Shown piece after piece: positions 1 through 26,626 of a stretch of 64,000 bases of DNA (the stretch's first letter is position 1; each line of letters begins with the position of its first letter). The stretch spans positions 10,582,347-10,646,346 of the forward strand of contig OX439133.1 of assembly GCA_949318235.1 (NCBI GenBank). The letters are read 5' to 3'. Source of the DNA: Ecdyonurus torrentis (taxonomy: Eukaryota; Arthropoda; Insecta; Ephemeroptera; Heptageniidae). The notes beneath the pieces were generated by a model, which saw nothing but the letters and a program-made list of their open reading frames with translations, did no database searches and was not told the DNA's origin. The translations under genes and the position numbers were made by a program.

Positions 1-595
1 AATTACACACATTACATATAGTTGGGGCTTAATTATACGTATGCAGAGTGCAGTGCAGGGCTAGATTTCCGAAAATGCCTACACTTTGCAAGATATATTA
101 GACGTTAGTTTTCTAAATATCAATTTTATTATTTTATTTTGCTTATAATACACAGAATCGAGCTACTTATTTTAATTTTTTTTAATGTTTTTAGTGTAAA
201 AAACTAAAAACTAAAGGTACCAAAATTTTGGCCAGCTGATGAAAGCGGCTGACCGTCTTTTACTGTTTTATCAGTTCCAAAACGACATATAGAGGGCATT
301 TGCGCATACTTAAATGACTGGTGTAGAAGTTCCTCCATTTAAATACATGTATTTAAGTATAGTTGATTTAAATAGAGCCTAGGTGTAGAAAGAGCCTAAG
401 GCATCGACTGCGCATTTCGTGCGTCTGCTGCAAGATTTAAATCTTTATTTCCGGTATTTTTCAAGTTTTGATGGCGGGAAAATATTATCGTGTGTAATTT
501 TTTTTGAAAAAATACAATTTTACCGGAAATGGATCTCGTCGATTGGGCAAATTCGGAAACGACGAACGAAATTCGCAGTCGATGCCTTACGTTAC

Positions 596-772
596 CTTCA
601 GCTTCGTTGCTCTTTCAGGTACATACTGTATTGTACCTGAGAGACCACGTGAGTCTGTTTACAGTCACCTTGTATTACATATGTCAAAATTTGAAGTTTT
701 ACGAATAAAACCGAATTCTGACGACAGTAACAGGGTGAATTATACCACCTTCTATATATACATCTTGCAAGA
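596..772 (+). mobile_element. Repeat family G, right half only
   Basis: GTACCTGAGAGACCACGTGA through TTCTGACGACAGTAACAGGG to ACCACCTTCTATATATACAT matches the other two copies. The short ORFs here are element sequence, not genes. Confidence 0.6.
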
Positions 773-2921
773 ACCTTTCTTTCCATTTTTTTTTTATTTT
801 TTTTTTATTTGATATTTACTGTATATCTTACTAAGACCCCGTATTCGAGAGGACCGTTGAGCAGTGACAGAAGCATTATTACAGCACAGAAGGTAGAAAT
901 ACATATTAATATAATTAACAGAAATAAATTGCATATTATAGATTATAATTATAAATAAATGTTGACTGTTGCAAAAATATTAAAAATTATTGATATAATA
1001 TCATGGAAACATTATCATTGAGTATTTCTATTTTTAAAATTTATTTTCTGCTTTCTTTAATATTTTTTTATTATATTATAATATTTATTATTAGCCCCTG
1101 TAAGTTAGGCAACTTGTTGTACAGTAATGCTCGACAAGTTGCATACCTCACAGGATATATCAAACGGGCAAACTTAACACATCGGTAACTTATGAAATAA
1201 GGGTTAAAATAAAAAATGAACACCCGTTTCGTGATCTACGAACCTAAATTAGTCAAATTACATGTAAAACTCAAAGATTGAATTTTTATGGCAAATATTG
1301 TTTTTTGTTGATAATTTTTTTATTTATCGGTGTTTTTGAAAACTCACTCCAGATCTGAAATCAGCAGTTAAAGGGATTTTCATTTATGTGCATGTTGCTT
1401 AATTTCTTGAAAATAAAGTATAAAAGTCTGAAAAAGAAGGAAGGTTGTTGTGACCTTGAAACTTTAGGACGGAAAATTTAACAATTCACATATCGTTGAA
1501 AAGCTCTTAATGAGAGCAGAGCATCACAGATCTGGAGCTCATTTTCTTTAAAACTTAAAAACTTGCAAAAAAAAATAAAAATAAAGAGCTAGCAGTAAAA
1601 TTTCAAACAAATTCTTCATGATTTGTAAAAAATAAATTATTGTCACATTAAAACAAACCTAAAATTTAAATTTAACTTATTCTGTTGTTTTAATTAGAGT
1701 TATAATAAAATGTAAATTAATGTAGAGAAAAATACAGCCGTAGAAGTCACTACAAAGGAATTGCATTGCAAGCATTAAAGTTTTTTAATGTTATATTTCA
1801 ATTTGAATTTATGACGGTATATTTCATTCAAATTAATTAATATTTTTTGTTATTTTTAATTTTTTAATAATTTTAATGAAATCATGTAGTGATCATGTTT
1901 AAAGAATATTAATTTCACTGTGTTTTTAATTAAGCATTATTTAGTTTTTATTTTAAATTAAATTACTAAACAAAAACATTACATTATTTCATACTTTAAG
2001 GCTAATTTTTACTCTGTTAGATTATTTTTATGGAGTGTAGTGGATAGGAGAAGTCCGTCTTTACAAGTCCATGTGTTTAGCGATTTATGAAAAAAATTCT
2101 GCTTACACAGGCTGAATAGATTTACATTAAAGGCACAGACCACATAAAATCACATAATATTATGCTTTTTAATGAATAAAAACGAAATGGGATCTCTAAA
2201 ACACAAAATAAAGAAGAAAAGGTATTTAAAAGTTTAGTTACGTCAAACATGTGAAAACACGATCAAACATTTAAGTTATTTCACTTTAAAAATAACTTAT
2301 AAATGTTGAAAATTTTAGTCAAATTAGAAACTATATTTTAAATTTAAAAATATTATTAAAACTTTTTTCGGAACATAAAAATATATTTTAATTTTACTCG
2401 ATTTTATTTGAAAATTATAGTGATTGTTATGTTGGAAATAAATAATGTACAAAAAATTATTGTGAAAATATATAGTTCCTCTTTTAGCGATTTCCGGTCC
2501 AAGTCAGTCACGTTCTACGCTAAATGTATATTTTTACCTCCTATATAGGTGCTATTGCACAGTAATAATATGAATTGAAATACATTTTATGACAAGCTGA
2601 AAGAATCCTAATAATATCAGTGATTTTTCTTATATGGTCAATGAGATGTATGTTGCTAAACGCTAAACGTGCAGTTTACTAACAGGGGTAGAAGTCCTAT
2701 GCAGGGTATCGTGCATAGGACCTGCCTCATCATAAGAATATTAATTATTGCTTTGGGCATAGCAAACGTTCCATATATTTTTTCCCTTTCAGTCCAACCA
2801 TTTGAGTCAAAACCCATGGATATATAAACAGGATAAGAAGCTATTGCTAAAAAAACGATCTCTTAATGATGTAATTCAAATTTTCGCCGCAAAAATGCAA
2901 GAATACAAAATTACGTATAAA

Positions 2922-2981
2922 AGTGGCGCTGTAGTCTGTGTGTGAATTTTAAAATTCACACGCAGACTACAGCGCCACTTA
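2922..2981. repeat. Near-perfect 60-bp hairpin
   Basis: GTGGCGCTGTAGTCTGTGTG is followed directly by its reverse complement CACGCAGACTACAGCGCCAC around a TTTTAAAA centre. Probably the core of a small inverted-repeat element. Confidence 0.7.
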
Positions 2982-3097
2982 CATTTTACATGTTGATTGT
3001 TGTGTTGAAATTTTGAACTACACCAACAAGGGTTCGTTTTTACTTTTTTGTATAGGGCAATAACACAGGAGCTCACGAGCCTGTCAAAACCAGTTAA

Positions 3098-3430
3098 GGA
3101 AGTAGGGTACCGACCTTATATCTAAAAAACTAGAAGTGTCTAGCAGGGTCTAAATTTGGTGTCATTGTGTAGCTAAGAGTCACGCCTAGCTGTCATAAAA
3201 ATTTCAAGAGGTTTGACCGTCCCGAAAAAATGAAAAAAATTATTAAAATAAACATTGGGCCTTATGGGCTTAAAATTTCAAAAAATCATATAAAATTAAT
3301 TTGCACGGTGACCCCCGAAAACTTTTTTATGTTTGAAATTTTCTTAAGCTGAAGTATCATTGTGCAAAATTTCAGATTTTTTGATGATAAAAGTTTGAGT
3401 CTAATGGCCGATGTCGGTACCCTACTCCCT
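3098..3430 (+). mobile_element. MITE family C, copy 1
   Basis: About 330 bp ending in inverted AGTAGGGTACCGAC / GTCGGTACCCTACT. Further copies are at 23235-23574 (reverse), 37958-38290 and 54057-54390, with decayed relatives near 34770-34985 and 59570-59835. No coding capacity. Confidence 0.75.
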
Positions 3431-3484
3431 AAAGAGGTAAAAATAGTTCTACCCTGACTCTCTAAAAATTACTTTAGTTACGAA

Positions 3485-3655
3485 TCCTATAACTTATTTA
3501 AGATAATCACTTTTAAGTTGTTAAGTGTAGCTAAAATAATGCATTTTAGCAAATGATTAACAATAGCTAATTTACATAAAATAGCTTTAAAAAAATTGAT
3601 AAAATGCATTATTTTAGCTATTCATAATAACTTAAAATAAAAGTGATTAAAGTTA
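3485..3655. repeat. Inverted repeat built on TAGCTAAAATAATGCATTTT
   Basis: The arm at 3530-3550 (GTAGCTAAAATAATGCATTT) is mirrored at 3601-3621 (AAATGCATTATTTTAGCTAT), and the outer AATCACTTTTAAGTTGTTA is mirrored by TAACTTAAAATAAAAGTGATT. A palindromic MITE-like sequence next to the 3654-3880 element. Confidence 0.6.
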
Positions 3656-3880
3656 CACGGATAAAAATAACTACGTAATAATTATGCTAGCTCATTTTTA
3701 GCACAATTTGTTCAATACAGCATAACTTTTGCTAAACGCTATACTGCATAATAAATATGTTACATAGAATAAATATTATGCTGTACAGCGCATAATTCAT
3801 TATGTTGTTCCATTTTAGCATTAATAATGCTAGAATGGAGTAAATGCAGCATAAATTACGTCATTTATTTTTTACGTGTA
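3654..3880. mobile_element. ACACGGATAAAAATAA-type MITE, copy 1
   Basis: Starts TTACACGGATAAAAATAACT and ends TTATTTTTTACGTGTA, with AATAATTATGCTAGC and TTCAATACAGCATAA inside. Related to 12984-13203 and probably 17790-17985. Confidence 0.6.
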
Positions 3881-4303
3881 GTATTCGTAATGCAAGTATT
3901 GCTCCAATTTTTAGAGTTGGAGAGATAATTTTGCAATATCAAAAGTTTTATAGTTCCTAATCAAGTTATTTCTATTTATTTTGTATACACAAATACTATA
4001 ATAAGTAGAAGGAAGGATTTGGAAGTGCGACAATAGAATAAAAAGCAAGTGGATTTGCGTCTGTGCCGATAAATTCCGATAATGATATACATACGACGTT
4101 AAAAAATAAACAAATTATTTATATCTTCTTCCTGGAAAAATTCTTCATCGCACGGAAAAAAAATCATAACGAGAGAAAAAAAAATGGAAGTTATCGGTAA
4201 TGAACAATTCTTAAATAATAATAATAGAATTTTGACTTAAAATACGTAAAAGTATGTCTAGTATTCCTTATTTAAATATCTCCAGAATCATTGAAATTAT
4301 TAA

Positions 4304-4611
4304 AGGCGTAGAACACCTTGAACCAAAAAGTTGCATAATATCCTAACAAACCTGAAAATCAACGTTGATTTGGCTGGAGTCATTGATTTCTAATATATTT
4401 TCCATTCACAAAATGCCGCTGCCGGTCACTGACGTCACAGCTCACCCGGTTTACGCGCGCGTGGACCAGGCGAGCTATGACGTCAGTGACCGGCAGCGGC
4501 ATATTGTGAATGAAAAATAAATTAGAAATCAATAACTCCGGCCAAATCAACATTGATTTTCAGGTTTGTTAGGATATTACGCAACTTTTTTGTTCAAGGT
4601 GTTCTACGCCT
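4304..4611. mobile_element. Palindromic MITE family A, copy 1
   Basis: About 310 bp, almost a perfect palindrome: starts AGGCGTAGAACACCTTGAAC and ends with the reverse complement GTTCAAGGTGTTCTACGCCT, flanked by TTAA on both sides. The centre contains two copies of a GACGTCA motif around GCGCGCG. Other copies: 18876-19184, 20882-21172, 43796-44106, 50487-50802 and a split one at 15394-15998. Confidence 0.82.
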
Positions 4612-5505
4612 TTAAAAAAAAAAAAAAAGAAAAAGTTTCTTTCCATAAGCGAATAATGTTAAATTAGGGAACACTGAGATTTTACTGCGTGCTATATACC
4701 GATAAGTTCAATTAAAGGTAAGTATAATATAAATCCTGTGAATTATAAACATATGGGAAGCTTAAAATATATAAGCATTATACCAAAAAAAAAAAAAATG
4801 TGTCTACGTTTTTATTTTTTTTACTATATATAAGCAAGAACATTTTTATTCTGTTAAATTAAATGAAATTTGTATGTGTAATAAATGTAAATATTAGATT
4901 TAACCGACCGATAAGGCCTAGGCCTTAGTTGGATTTCTGTAAACTGTATGAGTGATATATAATAATAATGAAACATAAAAAATGATATACTTTATACTTC
5001 AATAATACTTAATGCAGGTAAAACATATTAAAATAAAGTTTAGTCACAATACTATTATAGATGACATTGTCGATTATATGTTCCTGGCTAGAATGTACCT
5101 ATCTTTACATATCTGCCTTTATAAATGGTTTTTATTTTCAGTACTGTAAATCGTTCTCTCTCTCACTCTCTCTTCATGTGTTGAAATAATTTTCCAGGAA
5201 GAGATTAAATGATTCTATAGTATTTAACTTCCGTATGCATCATTATTATACCAGAAATTTAATTTAATTTGCTTTTAACTCAAACCAAGATGCTTTTTAA
5301 TAGTCTTCTAGTTTAAGTATAATAATCTTTAATGATTATAATAGTACCTGTTCCAGGTTATTATTAACGTATTTTAATTTAAATAATTTATGTGCATGCT
5401 GTACGATACTGTACTTATCAATTTTTTTTAACCCCGTGCAAGTAAAGAGGACAAAAAAAATTGCTGAAGTTGTGCTGACAAGAGAGTGAGAAATTAGCTG
5501 CTAAA

Positions 5506-5644
<139 letters not shown>

Positions 5645-6179
5645 ATATTATTTCCAGTCAACTATAAATTTTGCAACATAACTAAATATGAAAAACCAAG
5701 TTAGAATTATTCAAAATAAAATTTATTACGAAAGAAAAAAAAAAAAAAAAAAAAGGCTTAAATGGAGCTTATCGGTAAAGTGCGCAGGAACAGCTTTGAC
5801 ATGACTATGATGAGTCCCCTAATTTAACATTACACTTATGGTTTATGGGTTTTAGAAACACGTTTTTGCCATTTTTTATGAAAACTACTGCACTGATATC
5901 AGAGGTGTTTATAAATGAGGAAAACTAGGCATATTTTTGTTTTAAATACATTTCTTTAAAAAAAAAATCATTACCGATAACCTCTATTGTCATGTAATCA
6001 CATATGAAAATCTCATAATAAATGTTATTAAATAAGCTCGTGTTGTGTAAGTATAAAAAAAGCGGAGACCACACCTATTGTTTATATATTATCTCATTAA
6101 AGCGTCAAAGCATGTCCTGTCTTAAAAGCCACACAACACAAATTGGTGCCACATGCATGATATCAACTTCTGTACACAC

Positions 6180-6215
6180 TTCACTTGTCAGCGGAACTTG
6201 ACACGGGAAACATCA
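6180..6215 (+). other. Candidate non-coding first exon (end) and splice donor of integrin copy 1
   Basis: Coding exon 1 begins just 2 nt after a splice acceptor, so an upstream 5' UTR exon must exist. This block (TTCACTTGTCAGC, then CGGGAAAC) is followed by a consensus donor GTAAGTAAAG at 6216. A closely similar block, also followed by a donor, occurs at 32132-32166, about 3.1 kb upstream of the copy 2 ATG. Similarity continues into the first intron bases. The 5' end and promoter are not visible; TCAGC inside the block resembles an arthropod initiator. Inferred from paralogue comparison only. Confidence 0.5.
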
Positions 6216-6250
6216 GTAAGTAAAGTTATAATATCTCATATATACAATAT

Positions 6251-6536
6251 ATAGACCGGTTGCACTCATATTTAAAAGCTTCCATTTTGTTGGTCAGGAA
6301 TACATAGGCCAGCATAGGAAAAACATCATTTTTATTTTTTTAAGGAGCTTCAAACCTCAGTCAAAGCCTTATTTCTAGCTCCTAATAAGTTCGAAGAATT
6401 ATAATCAAAATTTGTTTAGTTGAAATAAACTGTTTTTATGTGAAAAATTAGGAGAAATGATTTTTCCCTTATGTTGGCAATGCATTAGGCACCACAAACA
6501 TGGCGACAAAGCGCAAGGATGTGCAAGGGGTCTATA
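6251..6536 (+). mobile_element. MITE family B, copy 1
   Basis: About 285 bp from TATAGACCGGTTGCACTCAT to ACAAAGCGCAAGGATGTG and GGTCTATA. Other copies at 15050-15303 and 15500-15791 (reverse). Lies in the first intron of integrin copy 1, just after the candidate non-coding exon. Confidence 0.7.
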
Positions 6537-6982
6537 ATTATATTATCATACTATTTTATTATCATTATTGGCAATTTAAGTAATAAGCTTATGCTTGGAT
6601 TAATTTAAGTTTGATTCCATTTTTTTTATCATAATTCCTTTCTATTTTGATTTATGTCAAAACTGTGTATTATTTTTATTATTTATAATATCAGAAATTT
6701 ATAGTAATAAATTAAAGAGAGATGATTATAAATACATAAATTGACATGCTATGCATATTTATTATATACATATTTGATGAATTACATAGTTTTATACGTC
6801 ATATTAGATTTACATTTGGAAAAATATAGTAAAATAGTAATCTATTGCGAGGGGTTAGTGCTTTAGCAATTTGCATAAATCTTTTATTCCTTTATATTTA
6901 CGTCTATAATTACAAGGTATTCTTATTTAATTAATAAGGATTAATATGAGAATCATTTAATTGGGTATGTGTGTGTGTGTGA

Positions 6983-6986
<4 letters not shown>

Positions 6987-7062
<76 letters not shown>
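6987..7062. repeat. TA microsatellite
   Basis: TG run then about 38 uninterrupted TA units, upstream of integrin copy 1 coding exon 1. Confidence 0.95.
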
Positions 7063-7069
<7 letters not shown>

Positions 7070-7257
7070 GATGGTAAAAGAGTAGAATATACGTCACGTA
7101 AAAAAACAGAAGAGGAAACTCTTTAACCACACGGCGGCCTTACCCCGTCGTGAATAATAATAAGCTCATTTATATTTTCCACTATTTAACATTCATCATA
7201 CTAGTTATTTTGTAATACTCGCTAAGAAATAATCGTATTTGTTAATATTATGTTAAT

Positions 7258-7350
7258 GATAATAATAATTAACGGCTTTTTATTGGGCGAAATCAGGCGT
7301 ACAACCTCTCAATTTAACCCAACTGTTTAACAGTACAGTTAGTTACAATT
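7258..7350 (+). repeat. Dispersed repeat following a TA tract, copy 1
   Basis: TTAACGGCTTTTTATTGGGC, GAAATCAGGC, CAACTGTTTAACAGTACAG match 37438-37531 almost exactly. Both copies follow a TA microsatellite, suggesting they share an element end. Confidence 0.6.
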
Positions 7351-7432
7351 TTTGTTAGTATAACATTAAAATATAGTATAAAATTTATATTGATAATTTT
7401 TGGATAATTTTTAATTAAAGTTGTTAATTTAA

Positions 7433-7775
7433 AGCCATAGACCACATAAAACAACATGTGCTTTTTAATGAATAAACACAAAATGGGATCATCAAAACTG
7501 ATGACAATTTTTACCAGAATGTTAATGTAGTCCCACGAGAGAACGTGAAAAATACTGTAAAGTATGCACTTTGCGTGACTATTCATGTTTATGACGTCAG
7601 AAACATGCAAAAATTAGTATGAAAATGTTGTGCAGGTTGCATAAAATGAAATTTCTGATCACTGCTACGGAGCTACAGTTGGGTTTTGAGACAAACTAAA
7701 GCTATTTATGTAAGTCCCATCAAGTGTTTTGTGTTATAAATGCTTATGTTTTTCTCTGGTCTATTCCTTTAATAA
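7433..7775 (+). mobile_element. Repeat family J, copy 1
   Basis: GCCATAGACCACATAAAACA, then TTTTTACCAGAATGTTAATG, then TAAGTCCCATCAAGTGTTTT and CTATTCCTTTAA. Shared with 51298-51600 (reverse), 56553-56835, and partial copies near 2135-2215 and 48340-48500. Short ORFs here are not genes. Confidence 0.65.
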
Positions 7776-8159
7776 CTAGAATTTTAAAATTTAAGTTAAG
7801 TTTCCTTTCAGTAACAGTAATATACATAATTACAATAATCGACAATAAAGTAAAATTTCAGTCCCAAAACACAAATCTAAATTATTTGAAAGGAGCCCGT
7901 ATTATATTACATCAAAAATATATTATGATAGTTTACCGTCATTAATTAGAAACCTTAACAATAATTCTTTGTTCCGGAACCTCCTGAAAAATATATTAAT
8001 ATATATTTAAGGAATATTACACTTTAACTGAATTTTATGATCCCAATTCAAAAATTGATGATATTGATGTTCTTATGCATACTACACGTACAAATCTACA
8101 ATTGTGTACTGACTAAACTGCAATTATATGCTTAATGTACCGTTCAATTTCTATAGTTT

Positions 8160-8400
8160 TAATATTTTGTTTCCATTTAATAATCATTACACTTGACATA
8201 TAATGTATTTTGCTTTTTTTTTATGTTTTTTATGTTTTTTATTTATTTATTTTTTTCGACATTTTATGAAAGTATTTTTATATAATTATATATATTTAAT
8301 TATAATTTATTGTAAATATATTTTTGACAAGACCAACGCTTGTTGTACCACATGTTACTATATGAACTGCCTGGGTCAATAAAGAAATCTTATTCTTATT
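8160..8400 (+). mobile_element. Probable 3' end of a non-LTR retrotransposon
   Basis: GTACCACATGTTACTATATG then CTGGGTCAATAAAGAAATCT and a short TTATTC tandem tail: the layout of a LINE 3' end with a microsatellite tail. No coding part remains. Confidence 0.45.
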
Positions 8401-8482
8401 CACTTAAATTTATTTAGTTGAGAAGATATATGCCAATATGGTGCCAATTATTGTAAAATAAAGAAAATAAAGCAATTCAACA

Positions 8483-8621
<139 letters not shown>

Positions 8622-8784
8622 AATAAAGTTTAACTATATAAGGACATAATTTGTCATTTTATAATTTATTTTCTATTAAAACTAGCTTAATAGTACAAAA
8701 CGATTAGGCAAGTTTTATAAGTCACTTGTGTAAACAAATTTTTATATATTATAGTGAAATTATGATACATTTTATTTCCCAGGG

Positions 8785-22473
<13,689 letters not shown>

Positions 22474-22611
22474 ATATTTAAGATAAAAATCTTAGCTGTG
22501 GAAAAAAGAAAATGGTTTTAAATTTAAATCTGTTAACATAAAAAAAAAAAAAATTAAGATCAACGTAAAAATTATTTTTATTTTGCAATCTATATATAGT
22601 TTTTCAAATTG

Positions 22612-22617
22612 AATAAA
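22612..22617 (+). terminator. Candidate poly(A) signal, copy 1
   Basis: First clear AATAAA downstream of the stop, 139 nt away. A second AATAAA lies at 22733-22738. Either could end the transcript; only RNA data can choose. Confidence 0.45.
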
Positions 22618-23234
22618 ATAATTTAAATATGAGAAACAAACAGTGTTGGTGTTTAAAGTTAACAATTGAAACCACGTACCTCCATCCCCCCCCCCCCCTC
22701 CTTAAGTTTCAATTCCTGTAACCTTAAACCTTAATAAAATTAAGTAAAATTGTTTTATTATATATAAAATAAAAGTAAATTTAAAGTTAGTAAATAAATA
22801 AAAATATAAAATAAATTATAAAGAAACATATGTTTAAAAAATTTGTTCCTGAACACGAGAAATGAAATTTTATAAATTTGTATTTATATCTACTAGAATA
22901 GAAATAAATATATACCAATTTAATTTCCTATGAAACTATAACTTTAACGTTAACTTTAATTTGTCCCCAACTATAACGTAACCTTTAACGTTAACTTACG
23001 TTAGCTATAACGTTAACAGCTTTTTTAAACGATAAATGTTTTTTTTATGACTTTTGTCCATGAATTTAATTATTTGTGAAGTTAACATTTTCATTATAAT
23101 ATTCGTAAATAAAGATGTTTTTTTTTTCATTATTATTTCTCTCACCTCGTCACTTGATTATTTGTTTTTAGTCACAATATTTTTTTTTTTTTTTTTTTTT
23201 TTTGAAAAGTATTTTTTTAGTTAACACTATATTA

Positions 23235-23574
23235 AGGGAGTAATGTACCGACGTCGGCCTTTAGACTCAAACTTTTCTCGTCAAAAAAATCTGAAAATTT
23301 GCAAAATGATACTTCAGCTTGAGACAATTTCAAATATATATAAAAATTTTGGAGGGTCACCGTGCAAATTAATTTTATATGATTTTTTGAAATTTTAAGC
23401 CCATAAGGCCCAATGTTAATTTCCATAATTTTTTCTTTTTTTCGGAACGGTCTAACATCTTGCAATTTTTATCACGGGTAGGGTAGGTGTAACCCTTAGC
23501 TACACAATGACACTAAATTTAGACCCAAAACACTTCTAGATATATTGAGATATGAGGTCGGTACCCTACTCCCT
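23235..23574 (-). mobile_element. MITE family C, copy 2 (reverse)
   Basis: Reverse-orientation copy of the 3098-3430 element, in the spacer just downstream of integrin copy 1. Internal text (GCCCATAAGGCCCAATGTTA) is the reverse complement of that in the other copies. Confidence 0.75.
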
Positions 23575-24520
23575 TTACTACAATTTTTGTTAATCAATAA
23601 CATAAAACATAACGTTACTTTTTTTCTACGTAGTTAATATATATTATAGAAATAATCAGTTATCGTTACAGTTAACGTTAATGACTTACGTTATACTACA
23701 ATTAGACTAATTGTGTATAAAGATTAAAAATAAAATACATTATATTAATAATTTGTATGATTTTTTTTTATTTATGTTCATAAATAATATCTTATTTAAA
23801 TAAAATTCTTTAAACGTATTTTACGTTTTACATAAGAATAAAAATAGATAGTATAATATTATACTTGAAACTTTTAAAGTATAATATTAAACTGTATCTA
23901 AAAATAAAATATCGATTAGCTGATAAAAATAAAGTCATCATTGCGTGTACAAGGTGACGACAGGTGAAAAGTAAAAAGAGAGTGAAAAAAAAAGACTATC
24001 GTTTTATTATTATATTGTCTATACAATATTTTTTATCATATTTTTGTATAAAGGTTTATTATTATTATTATTTTACGTTGACTGAACATCTTCGAGGTAT
24101 TCATTTATTCCCAAATCCTTCAATAAAGCCCACTATTGTTAGTTTCTATGGGTTCATCCGAAACGGATTGCTCACGGTTTAACAAAAATCCCGGCATTCG
24201 CTGTAGCAGCCTGAGGAAAACCGTGGATGAATACTCACAAGTCAGTCAGGATGGTCAATAGGTTTACCTTGTCTCCCGAATTTCCAAGAGCTCCATCCAC
24301 TCACAAGACTTTCGTAAAAGCATGTTAACCTTTTTCTTTTCTTTTTTAACAGTTGATCTAAAAATAAGGTTAACTAGAGTTTTTATTTTATTTTTTCCGC
24401 AATCGAGTAACAAACTTTAGACCACGAGAAACTCAAATATGAAAATTTCCTTTTTTTTTTATTTTTTTTTTTATTTCGGGGGAGATAAAACTGTAGTCCC
24501 ATCCCATTGCTCAATGTTAA

Positions 24521-24577
<57 letters not shown>
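24521..24577. repeat. TA microsatellite in spacer
   Basis: About 28 TA units. Confidence 0.9.
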
Positions 24578-24578
<1 letters not shown>

Positions 24579-25389
24579 AAAGCATTGATGCTCTTAAAGC
24601 CCTTGTCACCTTTTACTTTTTGATCATTTAGAAAACTAGATTGATATTTACTATTTCTTATTATTAGAGCCCAGATTAAAAGGCACTTTTTTTTTTTTTT
24701 TTTTAAAAGGCGCCTAAAAAAGTACTTTATTTTGGAAAAAAAGGCAAAAAGGCAAAAAAAAAAAAAAAAAAAAAAAAAGGCACTCTAAAAATGCAATATT
24801 ATGGGATATAAAACGAGGGATGCAACAGTTTTAGTTTATTTTTTTTTATCATTATCTGAATGTTATCTTGATATAAATACAGCTATTTTAATGATGTTAA
24901 TTCAAAATAAATATAAAGTACTTTGTTTTTATAAACATTTTATTACTTTATATAAGAACTATTGAAATACATTTAGCAATAAAGAATTTTTTAAATAGTA
25001 TGAATTTTTTTTATTATATAAATAAACTTTCTTTTCTTTTTTTCTTTTTTAATTTTTTTAATAAAGCAAAATTGGAAATCACCTTTTTTTTCGCGTTTTT
25101 AGTACAAATCTGTACAAATGTTAAAAAAAAGCATTAAAGGCACTTTTTATAAAAAAAGACGTGAAAACCAAATAAAAATTTACTAATAGCAGAGATATAT
25201 GAATATGAATAGAAAAAAAAAATTAAAATATCCACATAAAAAGAACATTATTCATTATTTATAAATATTTTAAGTTGATTTTTTTTTCTTTTTATAATTT
25301 GTATTTTAAGTAACAATCTTATTTTCTTTCTTTCGATTTTTTTACCTAATTATTTACACATTCCTAATTTAGACCAATGTTGCTCAATT

Positions 25390-25571
<182 letters not shown>

Positions 25572-26031
25572 AAGCTAGTCTTCAAAAACGAACGAGAAAA
25601 TTGCAAATAGAGAGCATGCAATAAAATTTAAAAAAAAAAAAAAAAAAAATTGTTACAATTTTAATAAAAACCTAAGTAGAAATTAAGGTATTAGAATATG
25701 TACTGTTTAATTGTTTTTATTTATTGTTTTAATTATAGAGGACGATAAAATATAATTTAATATTTTGAAAAATACAGCCGTAGAATTCACGAAACAAAAG
25801 GAAATGAATTGCAAGCATTAAAGTTTTTTTTTTTTTTTATATAATTATATAATATATTATATATATACTCGTACATACATATACATAATTTGATTTTACC
25901 AACGTGTGTTTCATTGAAATTAATATCGTTATTTGATTTATGGCTAGTCTGTGAGATTCTAGCGGGGTTTTGTTCTGCTTCGAATAATTGTCTTCATACG
26001 ACATTTTGCGTCCGACGTTGGATGCATCTTA

Positions 26032-26327
26032 AGGTGTATATTTGATGTGTGCGCATGACGTCATTCTGAATGCTTTTCGATGCTCTTCTTAAGCAATGAA
26101 TAACATTCCTCTGCTCAGCATAGGACAAACGTAGTTTTTAACTTTTTTCTTCTGGAAAATTAGCAAGTCTTTGGTTATGATTATTTTTCTTGCATACTTG
26201 AAATACTAATTCAACCTGTTAACAGCATTAATACTCTCAAAAATATTGTAAAGTGTTTTTAAAATGGCCCATGTTATTTAGCACTCACTTATATGGAGTA
26301 GACTTCAACATGAATGAAAACACCCTA
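26032..26327 (+). mobile_element. MITE family F, spacer copy
   Basis: GTGCGCATGACGTCATTCTG at the left, TTCAACATGAATGAAAACAC and CCTAT at the right, with CATACTTGAAATACTAATTC inside. Confidence 0.68.
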
Positions 26328-26626
26328 TTTTGCAACGTTGGACGCGGAGAAGAAGAAGAAAAGGACAAGAACAAGAACAACAACCCGCTACACGCTACGG
26401 TTATCCTTCTAGACTAGAGTCTTATACACAGACTTCCTTCTTTTGTAACACTAACACAGGAATCATTGTTATTATTAGATTATTGCGAAAAGCGTATACT
26501 TCCTACTATGTGGGCTCTGATCTAACATTACCAGACTACTATTACCTACCATATTTTCTTGTATTGTGTTTCAAAACTTACACATCCGATATAGGAACTG
26601 ACTATAGGAACAAGCCATGCAATACA

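Noticed and set aside
4304..4611. CREB-type regulatory element (TGACGTCA)
   Set aside because: The motif sits in the palindromic core of several MITE families, so its recurrence is explained by copying of the elements.
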